This document shows, piece by piece, positions 1-5,006 of a DNA stretch of 8,289 nt. Made by a program: the position numbers and the translations under genes. The stretch is from Bacteroidales bacterium Bact_16 (GTDB taxonomy: Bacteria; Bacteroidota; Bacteroidia; Bacteroidales; UBA932), in the NCBI GenBank assembly GCA_001602885.1, contig LUZH01000061.1, positions 1 through 8,289 on the forward strand, in the 5' to 3' direction. The notes under the pieces were generated by a model that worked only from the letters and a program-made list of their open reading frames with translations, ran no database searches and was not told where the DNA came from. The first letter of the stretch is position 1, and each line of letters opens with the position of its first letter.

Positions 1-110
1 TTGACCCACGCGAAGATCTGGGGATAGAAAAACGTGACCGCAGCGGTCAGGATGATGAAGATGCTGGCCTTGCCGCTTAAGAAATCGCTGACCTTTTTGA
101 AAATGTCCAT
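1..110 (-). CDS. N-terminus of a membrane protein, possibly a bile acid:sodium symporter family transporter (partial)
   Basis: The reading frame opens with ATG at 110 and runs off the left edge, giving 36 residues. They start MDIFKKVSDFLSGKASIF and continue as a hydrophobic segment (about residues 16-34) ending in FYPQIFAWV. A GAGAGGAT sequence directly before the ATG could act as a ribosome-binding site, and a promoter-like element lies further upstream. A short basic/amphipathic start followed by a membrane helix with a proline and an aromatic-Trp end resembles the start of bile acid:sodium symporter (BASS) family proteins in Bacteroidetes. That is an inference from a short stretch; any multi-pass membrane protein could look like this. 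That it is a real gene start is fairly likely; the family is uncertain. Confidence 0.62.
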   Translation of the reverse strand, partial: MDIFKKVSDFLSGKASIFIILTAAVTFFYPQIFAWV

Positions 111-143
111 GATCCTCTCGAACCGATAACTTTTTTGCGGACG

Positions 144-174
144 CTAATATACCCATTTCCCCGCAGCTTGGCAA
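144..174 (-). promoter_or_regulatory. Promoter for the leftmost minus-strand gene
   Basis: Read on the minus strand, a TTG (174-172) is followed after 20 nt by TATATTAG (151-144). This fits the Bacteroidetes -33/-7 pattern TTG-N19-21-TAnnTTTG with one mismatch in the -7 box. It lies about 35-60 nt upstream of the ATG at 110 and is divergent from the promoter of the thioredoxin lipoprotein. The assignment rests on motif and spacing only. Confidence 0.5.
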
Positions 175-229
175 TCCTTCGTTAAAAACAAGGGTTACGT
201 TGTCGCGCGACTTCCTGAGCCAGACAGAT

Positions 230-260
230 TTGCTTTAATGTCCGAAAAATGTTATCATTG
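230..260 (+). promoter_or_regulatory. Promoter for the thioredoxin-domain lipoprotein
   Basis: A TTG (230-232) is followed after 20 nt by TATCATTG (253-260), a one-mismatch copy of the Bacteroidetes -7 box TAnnTTTG. Transcription would start near 265, leaving a leader of about 50 nt before the ATG at 319. Spacing and sequence both fit, with no competing candidate in the intergenic region. Confidence 0.6.
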
Positions 261-318
261 TAAAATGCAGAGTGAATCTGATAATAGGACATGACAAACT
301 TTTAAAAAACTTAGAGGA

Positions 319-1587
319 ATGAGAAAAACGATCCAACTGTTGTTTGTATTGGCCCTTCTGGCTTCCTGCGCTGGCCGGAACGAAGGCAATTTCCATCTGA
401 CCGGAACGATTGAAGGGGCGGAGGGGAAAACCGTTGTGGTCGCTCTTGCAGACAAGGATATCTTCCATTGCGACGAGAAGTTCCTTGAAAGGATCCGGAT
501 ACGGAATAATAAGATTGAGGCATTCCTTTCCTTGGATCCCAATTCGGTGTATCGAATCAATGTCCCTACCCATAAAGGAGGCGGAGCGTATGCCTTCCTT
601 CCTTTCTTCGTGGACGATCCGGAACTGTATGTGACTTATTCGAAGGGTTCCAGGATCCTTTCCAGTTCAAAGTCTCCACTGAATGCTTCCTATAGTTCCT
701 ATGAGGAAACCAAGAGGGAAGCGCTTCGGGACGCAAATGCAGAGTACCATAGGCTTTGGGACAGTCTGGAGCGGGCGAATACTTATTATACGAAAGAGTA
801 TGACGAGCTCCTGGAGCGGTACTATGCGTCTTCCGGAGCAGAACGGGATACTTTTACCGTGCTTCTGCGTAAACTTGAAATGAGCGGGGAGAAGCTGACG
901 CCTGAGGGCCGGGCCCAGGATTCGTTGACGAACGAGATCCGAAAGCGAGAGCTGGAGTATGACAAGGTCCATCTTTGTGAGGAAGAACCCACGCTGGCGA
1001 CGTTCTACCTGGTTGCGTGCTCCATGGGAGAAGCGCTCGCCCTCAATCACGATGTCAACTTCTGGCTGTCTCTCTATGACGAGGTGTATAAGGATCTCTT
1101 TCCCGGGAGCAACGTGCACGTCCTGGCCAGGGAGGCCATCGAGGGAGCCAAGGTTTACGAAGGTGCTCTATATCAGGATTTCTCCTTGCCCGACTCGGAA
1201 GGGAATCGGGTTTCGTTGTCGTCTTTGATTGACGGGAAAGTGGCGGTGCTGGATCTTTGGGCCTCCTGGTGCAGTCCCTGCCGGTCGAACAGCCGCCTGC
1301 TCATCCCCGTCTATGAAAAGTACAAAGACGCCGGCTTCACGGTGGTAGGGGCGGCACGGGAATTCAAAGATTCCGAATGGAGGAAGGCCTTGGCGCAGGA
1401 CGGCTATCCCTGGGAGAACCTGATCGCCCTGGGAGAGGATCAGGCTGTCTGGACGTTGTATGGTATCCCTGCAGGCGCAGGTGATCGTTTCCTCATCGGT
1501 CCGGATGGGACCATCCTCAAGATCAACCCCGCCCCTGAAGAAGTGGAGGCTGCGATTCTGGAATGCCGCCAGGGCATCAAGCAGTAG
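319..1587 (+). CDS. Lipoprotein with C-terminal TlpA/ResA-like thioredoxin domain
   Basis: A 422-residue envelope protein, probably a periplasm-facing thiol-disulfide oxidoreductase. The N-terminus is a lipoprotein signal with lipobox LAS-C17, so it is likely membrane-anchored. Residues about 23-110 look like the beta-rich DUF4369-type domain common in Bacteroidetes thioredoxin lipoproteins. Residues about 125-275 are charged and mostly helical. Residues about 286-420 form the thioredoxin fold: FSLPDSEGNRVSL, then LDLWASWCSPC with the redox pair C318/C321, and FLIGPDGTI near the end. The usual cis-proline before the FLI strand seems replaced: the segment reads YGIPAGAGDRFLI, with Gly where Pro is expected. 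The substrate is unknown. AGAGGA abuts the ATG, which supports this start. It stands alone in its transcription unit, and its base composition is lower in GC than the genes from 1813 onward. The family call is secure; the specific role is not. Confidence 0.9.
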   Translation: MRKTIQLLFVLALLASCAGRNEGNFHLTGTIEGAEGKTVVVALADKDIFHCDEKFLERIRIRNNKIEAFLSLDPNSVYRINVPTHKGGGAYAFLPFFVDDPELYVTYSKGSRILSSSKSPLNASYSSYEETKREALRDANAEYHRLWDSLERANTYYTKEYDELLERYYASSGAERDTFTVLLRKLEMSGEKLTPEGRAQDSLTNEIRKRELEYDKVHLCEEEPTLATFYLVACSMGEALALNHDVNFWLSLYDEVYKDLFPGSNVHVLAREAIEGAKVYEGALYQDFSLPDSEGNRVSLSSLIDGKVAVLDLWASWCSPCRSNSRLLIPVYEKYKDAGFTVVGAAREFKDSEWRKALAQDGYPWENLIALGEDQAVWTLYGIPAGAGDRFLIGPDGTILKINPAPEEVEAAILECRQGIKQ

Positions 1588-1605
1588 GAGGTTCGATAGA
1601 AGCGA

Positions 1606-1663
1606 ATGCTCCGCAAAACGAAAAAAGTCAGGCGATAGCCTGACTTCTCGTTTTGTGGAGCAT
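1606..1663. terminator. Long hairpin/bidirectional terminator between the lipoprotein gene and tRNA-Ala
   Basis: A perfect 9-bp stem (1625-1633 with 1638-1646, arm AAGTCAGGC, loop GATA) sits inside a longer inverted repeat, 1606-1621 with 1648-1663. Only a 3-versus-1 nt internal loop separates the two. In the minus-strand transcript the inner stem is followed by six U residues, giving a good intrinsic terminator for the tRNA. In the plus-strand transcript the whole structure can form about 25 pairs (one G-U), but the following tract is less T-rich. The right arm includes the last 8 nt of the tRNA gene. Confidence 0.82.
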
Positions 1664-1728
1664 AGGAGAATCGAACTCCTGACCTTTTGAATGCCATTCA
1701 AACGCTCTACCAACTGAGCTAATACCCC
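1656..1728 (-). tRNA. tRNA-Ala (anticodon GGC)
   Basis: Read on the minus strand, 73 nt fold into a complete cloverleaf. The acceptor is GGGGTAT/ATGCTCC, the D-arm GCTC-AGTTGGTA-GAGC, the anticodon stem TTTGA/TCAAA with loop ATGGCAT (anticodon GGC), the variable loop is 5 nt, and the T-arm is AGGAG-TTCGATT-CTCCT. The acceptor stem carries the G3:U70 wobble pair, the identity element of alanine tRNAs, which agrees with the GGC anticodon reading GCC/GCU codons. The discriminator base is A73, and no CCA is encoded, so the CCA end must be added by the nucleotidyltransferase, as is usual in Bacteroidetes. It has its own promoter and terminator. Confidence 0.97.
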
Positions 1729-1746
1729 GTTTCCCGTTTGGGATTA

Positions 1747-1776
1747 CAAAGGTACTGCTTTTTTTGAAAACTGCAA
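1747..1776 (-). promoter_or_regulatory. Promoter of tRNA-Ala
   Basis: On the minus strand TTG (1776-1774) is followed after 19 nt by TACCTTTG (1754-1747), a perfect match to TTG-N19-21-TAnnTTTG. The -7 box ends 18 nt before the first tRNA base, so the precursor would have a leader of roughly 13 nt. This is among the strongest promoter matches in the window. Confidence 0.85.
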
Positions 1777-1800
1777 GCGTTTTTTCAATAAAAATGGGTG

Positions 1801-1812
1801 TATCTTTGCGTC
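1801..1812 (+). promoter_or_regulatory. -7 promoter box abutting the HAD-phosphatase start codon
   Basis: TATCTTTG (1801-1808) matches TAnnTTTG exactly and ends 4 nt before the ATG at 1813. With the usual distance from -7 box to start site, transcription would begin at or next to the A of the ATG, giving a leaderless mRNA. No TTG is found at the expected -33 spacing; only a T-run (1780-1785) is there, so the upstream box is weak. Confidence 0.7.
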
Positions 1813-2487
1813 ATGGCTTACAAACTGGTGATTTTTGACCTTGACGGCACGCTCGTGGACACGATTGCGGATCTGGGCGCGGCCGTCAACGTGGCGTTGG
1901 AAAAGAAGGGGCTTCCCCTGCATACGCTTGAAGAATACAGGGTTATGGTCGGCAACGGCGTCCGCAAGCTCGTCCAGCGGGCGATGCCGGCGGCATTGCA
2001 GGGCGACGAAGCGCTCCTGGACGAGCTGCTCGCCGATTTCATGTCCTATTATATAGATCATATCAATGACAGGTCCGTGCCCTATCCGGGCGTCCCGGAA
2101 CTGCTGGCGGAGCTGGACGCTGCCGGCGTGAAGCTGGCCGTGGCGTCCAACAAGTTCCAGTCGGGTGCCGAGAAGCTGGTCGGGCGGCTTTTCCCGCAGG
2201 TGCCTTTCGTCGCGGTGTGCGGCGGCGGTCAGGGCCGGCCGCTCAAGCCGGATCCGGCGGTGATCCGCCAGATCTGCGCGGCGGCGGGCGAGCCGCTGGA
2301 CCGGACGGCGCTGGTGGGCGATTCCGGCACGGACATGGCCACGGCCGCCGCAGCCGGCATTCCCGCGGTCGCGGTGACCTGGGGCTTCCGCCCCGAAGAC
2401 GCGCGCGCGGCCGCCGACCGCGTTGCGGAAAGCGCCGCGGAGCTGCGCGAAATCCTCATTTCGCGCGATTGCGCGGATCCCCGCTAA
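1813..2487 (+). CDS. HAD-superfamily hydrolase, phosphoglycolate phosphatase-like
   Basis: A 224-residue cytosolic phosphatase of the haloacid dehalogenase superfamily. It probably acts on phosphoglycolate or another small phosphate ester. All four HAD motifs are visible: FDLDGTLVDT with nucleophile D9 and acid/base D11; S112 in AVASNK (motif II); K145 in LKPDP (motif III); and GDSGTDMATAAAAGI with D170 and D174 (motif IV). Residues about 16-85 form the helical cap of the Gph/PGMB type, which matches the family's usual length of 210-230. An ATG 15 nt upstream is in frame but overlaps the -7 promoter box, so the start MAYKLVIFDLDGT is preferred. No Shine-Dalgarno precedes it, and the mRNA is probably leaderless. 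The 3' end of the gene carries the promoter of the next one. The substrate cannot be decided from sequence, so no symbol is given. Confidence 0.92.
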   Translation: MAYKLVIFDLDGTLVDTIADLGAAVNVALEKKGLPLHTLEEYRVMVGNGVRKLVQRAMPAALQGDEALLDELLADFMSYYIDHINDRSVPYPGVPELLAELDAAGVKLAVASNKFQSGAEKLVGRLFPQVPFVAVCGGGQGRPLKPDPAVIRQICAAAGEPLDRTALVGDSGTDMATAAAAGIPAVAVTWGFRPEDARAAADRVAESAAELREILISRDCADPR

Positions 2488-2499
2488 TCCGTATCTTTG
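2469..2499 (+). promoter_or_regulatory. Promoter of the FMN-binding lipoprotein gene, inside the HAD gene's 3' end
   Basis: TTG (2469-2471), a 20-nt spacer and TATCTTTG (2492-2499) make a perfect Bacteroidetes promoter. The -33 part lies within the last codons of the HAD gene. The box ends 5 nt before the ATG at 2505, so the transcript is expected to be leaderless or to carry only one or two leader bases. The small gene can therefore be expressed independently of its upstream neighbour. Confidence 0.82.
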
Positions 2500-2504
2500 C
2501 GCCC

Positions 2505-2885
2505 ATGAAACGTGTCGTGATTCTCCTGGCCGCAGCCGCCGTCTGTCTGGGCGCCTGCGCCGCCAACAAGAAACCGAAGCCGCAGAGCTTCGTGGTCAAT
2601 ACGGAAACAATCGGAAAAGAAGTGATGGGCTATGCCGGCACCACGCCGCTCGAGATCCACGTCAAGGACGGCCGGATCGAGAAGATCGTGGCCCTGCCGA
2701 ACGCCGAGACGCCCGGGTTCTTCCAGCGCGTGCTGGACAGCCCGCTCTTCTCGTCCCTGACGGGCAAGACCATCGAAGAAGCCTCCGAAGTCCAGCTGGA
2801 CGCCGTGAGCGGGGCCACCTGGTCTTCGAAGGCAGTGATTGAGAATATCCGGCTGGGACTCAAAGAGGCCAGCCGGAAGAAGTAA
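2505..2885 (+). CDS. Small FMN-binding domain lipoprotein (probable ApbE flavinylation target)
   Basis: A 126-residue lipoprotein made of a signal peptide with lipobox LGA-C18 and a single FMN-binding domain (FMN_bind type, as in RnfG, NqrC and urocanate-reductase-like proteins). Residues 99-105 read DAVSGAT, the motif in which ApbE attaches FMN covalently to the last Ser/Thr (here T105). SSKAVIENI follows, as is typical of the family. The upstream segment EVMGYAGTTPLEIHVKDGRIEKIVAL is the usual beta-rich start of the domain. The expected role is extracytoplasmic electron transfer; the partner is not in the window. The same frame stays open far upstream inside the HAD gene, but the start at 2505 is fixed by the signal peptide and the promoter. 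Its stop is only 4 bp from the stop of the convergent btuB. Confidence 0.88.
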   Translation: MKRVVILLAAAAVCLGACAANKKPKPQSFVVNTETIGKEVMGYAGTTPLEIHVKDGRIEKIVALPNAETPGFFQRVLDSPLFSSLTGKTIEEASEVQLDAVSGATWSSKAVIENIRLGLKEASRKK

Positions 2886-2889
2886 ATCC

Positions 2890-4683
2890 CTAGAATTTGA
2901 ATTCGATGCCGCCGAGTACCGAACGACCCGGCATCGGGTAGTCGCGTACCAGCTCGTAGCGGCAGTCAAGCAGGTCCTTGGCCGTGACGAAGAGCGTCAG
3001 CGCGCTGTCTTCGCACAGCTTGATGCTCTTACGCAGGGAAAGGTCGAGGCTGTTCCAGTTGGGCATCTGGCCGGAAGCGTCGAAGCGTCCGCCGCGCCAG
3101 TTCCACAGGGCGTCGAGCTTCCAGCCGGCGTATGCGATGTCGCCGGCAAGCACGACCGTGTGGCGCGCCACGTACGGGATCTGCTGGTCGAAGGTGTAGC
3201 TGCCGGGCGTCTTGTCGAGCGCGTTCTGACGGGCGTAGCGGGCGGAGAATCCGCCGGCGACGCAGCCGTCGTCATAGCGCGCCGAAGCGACGACGTCAGC
3301 GCCCCATGCCTCCACGCGGCCGATGTTGTACGGCAGCCAGACATTAGGATTGTCAGGCATAGGAGCGGAAGTGATCTTGTCCTTCAGGAAATTGTAGAAG
3401 CCGTCCACCTTGGCGCCGAGCGTCCAGTTGCCCAGTGCGCGGTGCCAGTCGATGCCGAGGTCGGTCAGCCAGGCGTCCTCCGGCTTGAGGTCCGGATTGC
3501 CGTATCCCGGATAATACAGCTCGTTGAAGGTCGGCGCGCGGAAGGCGCGGCGGCCGAAAGCCGTGATGTCGAGGCCCTCGAGGATCTTGAAACGCAGGTC
3601 CAGGGAAGGGGAGACGCTGTTGAGCGCCGCGGCGCCCTTGTCGAAGGTGCCGCGGTACTCCACGGCGACGTCGGCGCTGAAGCGGCCGAGGCGGAAGGCG
3701 GAGCCCAGCGCGGCGATCGCCGCCGTGCGCGCGGCGTCGTAGCCCGTGGCCTTGAGCGCGCCGTGCTCGATGTCCGCAGCCAGCGAGACAGCCCAGAAGT
3801 CGGTTAAGCGGAAGGTGTGGGAACTGTTGAGCTGGAAGTCGGAGAAATCGTAGTTGGAGTCGCCCCAGGCGCTCTTGTAGAAGATGTTGTCATAGGCTCC
3901 CTTGGCGCTCACGTTGAGGGTGTAGAGCTCGGAGAAAGCCTTGCGCAGGGTACCCTGCAGGATGAAGTTCTTGTCTTTCTGCCTGTCCTCGGACGGCCAG
4001 CTCAGGGAGCCCGGCGTGCCGCGGTCGGAGGCGTTGATGTAGGACTTGATCTGCCACTGTCCGCCTTCGAGCGTGCCGAAGACGTCGTAGCCGGCGCGGA
4101 TCTGCTTGAGGTCGTTGCCGGTGCGGCGCGCGCCGGCGTCGCCGTAGGGGAAGTCGCCCTTGGTCAGTATGCCGGATGCGTAGGCGCTGATGGCCACGCG
4201 CTCGGAAGCCTTGACGTCAAAGCGAACGGACGGCATCCAGGTGCCGAAGGAGCCGGCCTGCAGGCCGATGCGGCCGGCGAACGGGCTGCGCCCGAAAACC
4301 GGCTTGGCCGTGCGGAAGGACAGGCTATTCTGGGCATAGTCCACGACCACGTTGCCCAGCGTCTCGACCGGGAGCATCCCGAGGTCGTTCTGGCCGCTCT
4401 GGAAATTGCTGACGCGCACGCCGTCGAGATAGATTTCGGTATGGGGCGTACCCAGACCGCGGAGGTTGGCACCTTTCAGGCCGGCGAGTCCGCCGTAGTC
4501 GCTGATGCCGAGACCGGGAATCCGAAGAAGTGCATCTGCGGCCGTCCCGTCGGCACGCAGTGCGACCGTGTCCGCTCTGGACACGACGACGCCCTTGTCG
4601 GCCACGATGGTCACGGCCTTGAGGGTGTCCGGCGTTTCTGCTACCAGCAGACCCGCCGCGAACAAAAGGGTGGATAAGAACAT
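2890..4683 (-). CDS. btuB: TonB-dependent outer-membrane receptor for cobalamin, BtuB-type
   Basis: A 597-residue outer-membrane receptor, close to the usual BtuB length of about 600. A short hydrophobic signal (MFLSTLLFAAGLLVA) is followed by a TonB-box-like DTLKAVTIVAD (residues 19-29). The plug domain covers about 36-130, with LLRIPGLGI, LRGLGTPHTEIYLDGV and VETLGNVVV. The 22-strand barrel follows and ends in GGIEFKF with a terminal Phe, as expected for BamA-dependent insertion. The conserved receptor segment FRAPTFNELYYPGYGNPDLKPE is present at about residues 382-403 (not counted exactly). The substrate call rests on the cobalamin riboswitch directly upstream. The frame is open back through the riboswitch to an ATG at 4887, but that stretch is structured leader RNA, so 4683 is chosen. 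The signal lacks the usual basic n-region, a small doubt about the exact start. No periplasmic or inner-membrane B12 transport genes lie beside it. Confidence 0.9.
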   Translation of the reverse strand: MFLSTLLFAAGLLVAETPDTLKAVTIVADKGVVVSRADTVALRADGTAADALLRIPGLGISDYGGLAGLKGANLRGLGTPHTEIYLDGVRVSNFQSGQNDLGMLPVETLGNVVVDYAQNSLSFRTAKPVFGRSPFAGRIGLQAGSFGTWMPSVRFDVKASERVAISAYASGILTKGDFPYGDAGARRTGNDLKQIRAGYDVFGTLEGGQWQIKSYINASDRGTPGSLSWPSEDRQKDKNFILQGTLRKAFSELYTLNVSAKGAYDNIFYKSAWGDSNYDFSDFQLNSSHTFRLTDFWAVSLAADIEHGALKATGYDAARTAAIAALGSAFRLGRFSADVAVEYRGTFDKGAAALNSVSPSLDLRFKILEGLDITAFGRRAFRAPTFNELYYPGYGNPDLKPEDAWLTDLGIDWHRALGNWTLGAKVDGFYNFLKDKITSAPMPDNPNVWLPYNIGRVEAWGADVVASARYDDGCVAGGFSARYARQNALDKTPGSYTFDQQIPYVARHTVVLAGDIAYAGWKLDALWNWRGGRFDASGQMPNWNSLDLSLRKSIKLCEDSALTLFVTAKDLLDCRYELVRDYPMPGRSVLGGIEFKF

Positions 4684-4733
4684 AATTGCAACGTCATCAT
4701 GGGCGGCCTGACCCCGGGCCCCCGGTTTGACTC
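4684..4733 (-). promoter_or_regulatory. Expression platform between the cobalamin riboswitch and btuB
   Basis: About 50 nt separate the aptamer from the btuB ATG. They contain a very GC-rich self-complementary stretch (4712-4725, core GGGCCC) followed by GGTCAGGCCGCCC, but no T-tract. Control of translation initiation is therefore more likely than transcription termination. No Shine-Dalgarno precedes the ATG at 4683. Two tandem ATGs (4700-4695) lie out of frame just upstream. The pairing partner that hides the start region cannot be fixed by eye. Confidence 0.5.
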
Positions 4734-4900
4734 GAACGAGGCAGGTCTTCGGGCTTTCCTCATTTCCGGCGCCTTCTCGTCCCGGAGGACAATGGCTGAC
4801 AGATAGCCGGAACGTCTGTGGGAGGATCACCGCTGCGGGCACAGCTCCGGTTTCGCACCGGATTCCCTTTTCAAGTTGCGCAGGCAACTCACCGCGTTCT
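4734..4900 (-). promoter_or_regulatory. Cobalamin (B12) riboswitch aptamer
   Basis: Read on the minus strand, the conserved landmarks of the cobalamin riboswitch appear in order. They are AAAAGGGAA-tcc-GGTGcGAAaCCGG, then GCTGTGCCCGCAGCGGTGA (the B12-box core), CAGCCATTG, and GCCCGAAGACCTGCC at the 3' side. The closing P1 helix can form between GAAC (near 4899-4896) and GTTC (4737-4734), with GAG/CTC next to it. Binding of adenosyl- or other cobalamins is expected to repress the downstream btuB receptor. The boundaries are set from the inferred P1 and may be off by a few nucleotides. Confidence 0.94.
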
Positions 4901-4906
4901 GGGGGA

Positions 4907-4935
4907 CAAATTTAGAAAAAATATTTTTTACCCAA
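4907..4935 (-). promoter_or_regulatory. Promoter of the riboswitch-btuB transcript
   Basis: On the minus strand TTG (4935-4933) is followed after 18 nt by TAAATTTG (4914-4907), an exact -7 box with a spacer one nucleotide shorter than usual. Transcription would start near 4901, just before the riboswitch's first helix, which supports the assignment. Confidence 0.72.
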
Positions 4936-4953
4936 AAAGTCGGCAAATATTTA

Positions 4954-4982
4954 TTGTTTTTCAATAAAAATTTATATCTTCG
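4954..4982 (+). promoter_or_regulatory. Promoter of the NfeD-flotillin-XRE operon
   Basis: TTG (4954-4956), an 18-nt spacer and TATCTTCG (4975-4982, one mismatch to TAnnTTTG) lie in an AT-rich island back-to-back with the btuB promoter. The start site would be near 4987, giving a leader of about 20 nt before the ATG at 5007. No Shine-Dalgarno is seen in that leader. Confidence 0.6.
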
Positions 4983-5006
4983 CAGAAACAAACCTTTTTT
5001 AGCCTT

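Noticed and set aside
203..210. Short palindrome TCGCGCGA upstream of the lipoprotein promoter
   Set aside because: Eight bases of self-complementary GC-rich sequence are expected by chance here. No second copy or operator-like arrangement was seen.
1606..1728. Integration site of a mobile element at the tRNA 3' end
   Set aside because: The only repeat of the tRNA end is a 7-8 nt inverted copy that belongs to the hairpin. No direct repeat, integrase or phage gene is present in the window.
1798..1812. HAD gene start at the upstream ATG at 1798
   Set aside because: The five extra residues (MYLCV) would be encoded by the -7 promoter box itself, and the family's usual start is only a few residues before the FDLDGT motif.
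2217..2504. Upstream extension of the FMN-binding protein to an ATG at 2217
   Set aside because: The extension is low-complexity Gly/Arg-rich shadow of the HAD gene. The lipoprotein signal peptide and the promoter place the start at 2505.
2839..4677. Two long plus-strand open frames (2839-3807, 322 codons; 3817-4677, 286 codons) opposite btuB
   Set aside because: They are the antisense of a well-supported TonB-dependent receptor. Their Val/Ala/Glu/Gly-rich sequences show no recognisable domain and arise from the high-GC codon use of btuB.
4684..4887. N-terminal extension of BtuB starting at the ATG at 4887
   Set aside because: The 68 extra codons run through the cobalamin riboswitch and its platform. 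They have no signal peptide or homology pattern, and the open frame is accidental.
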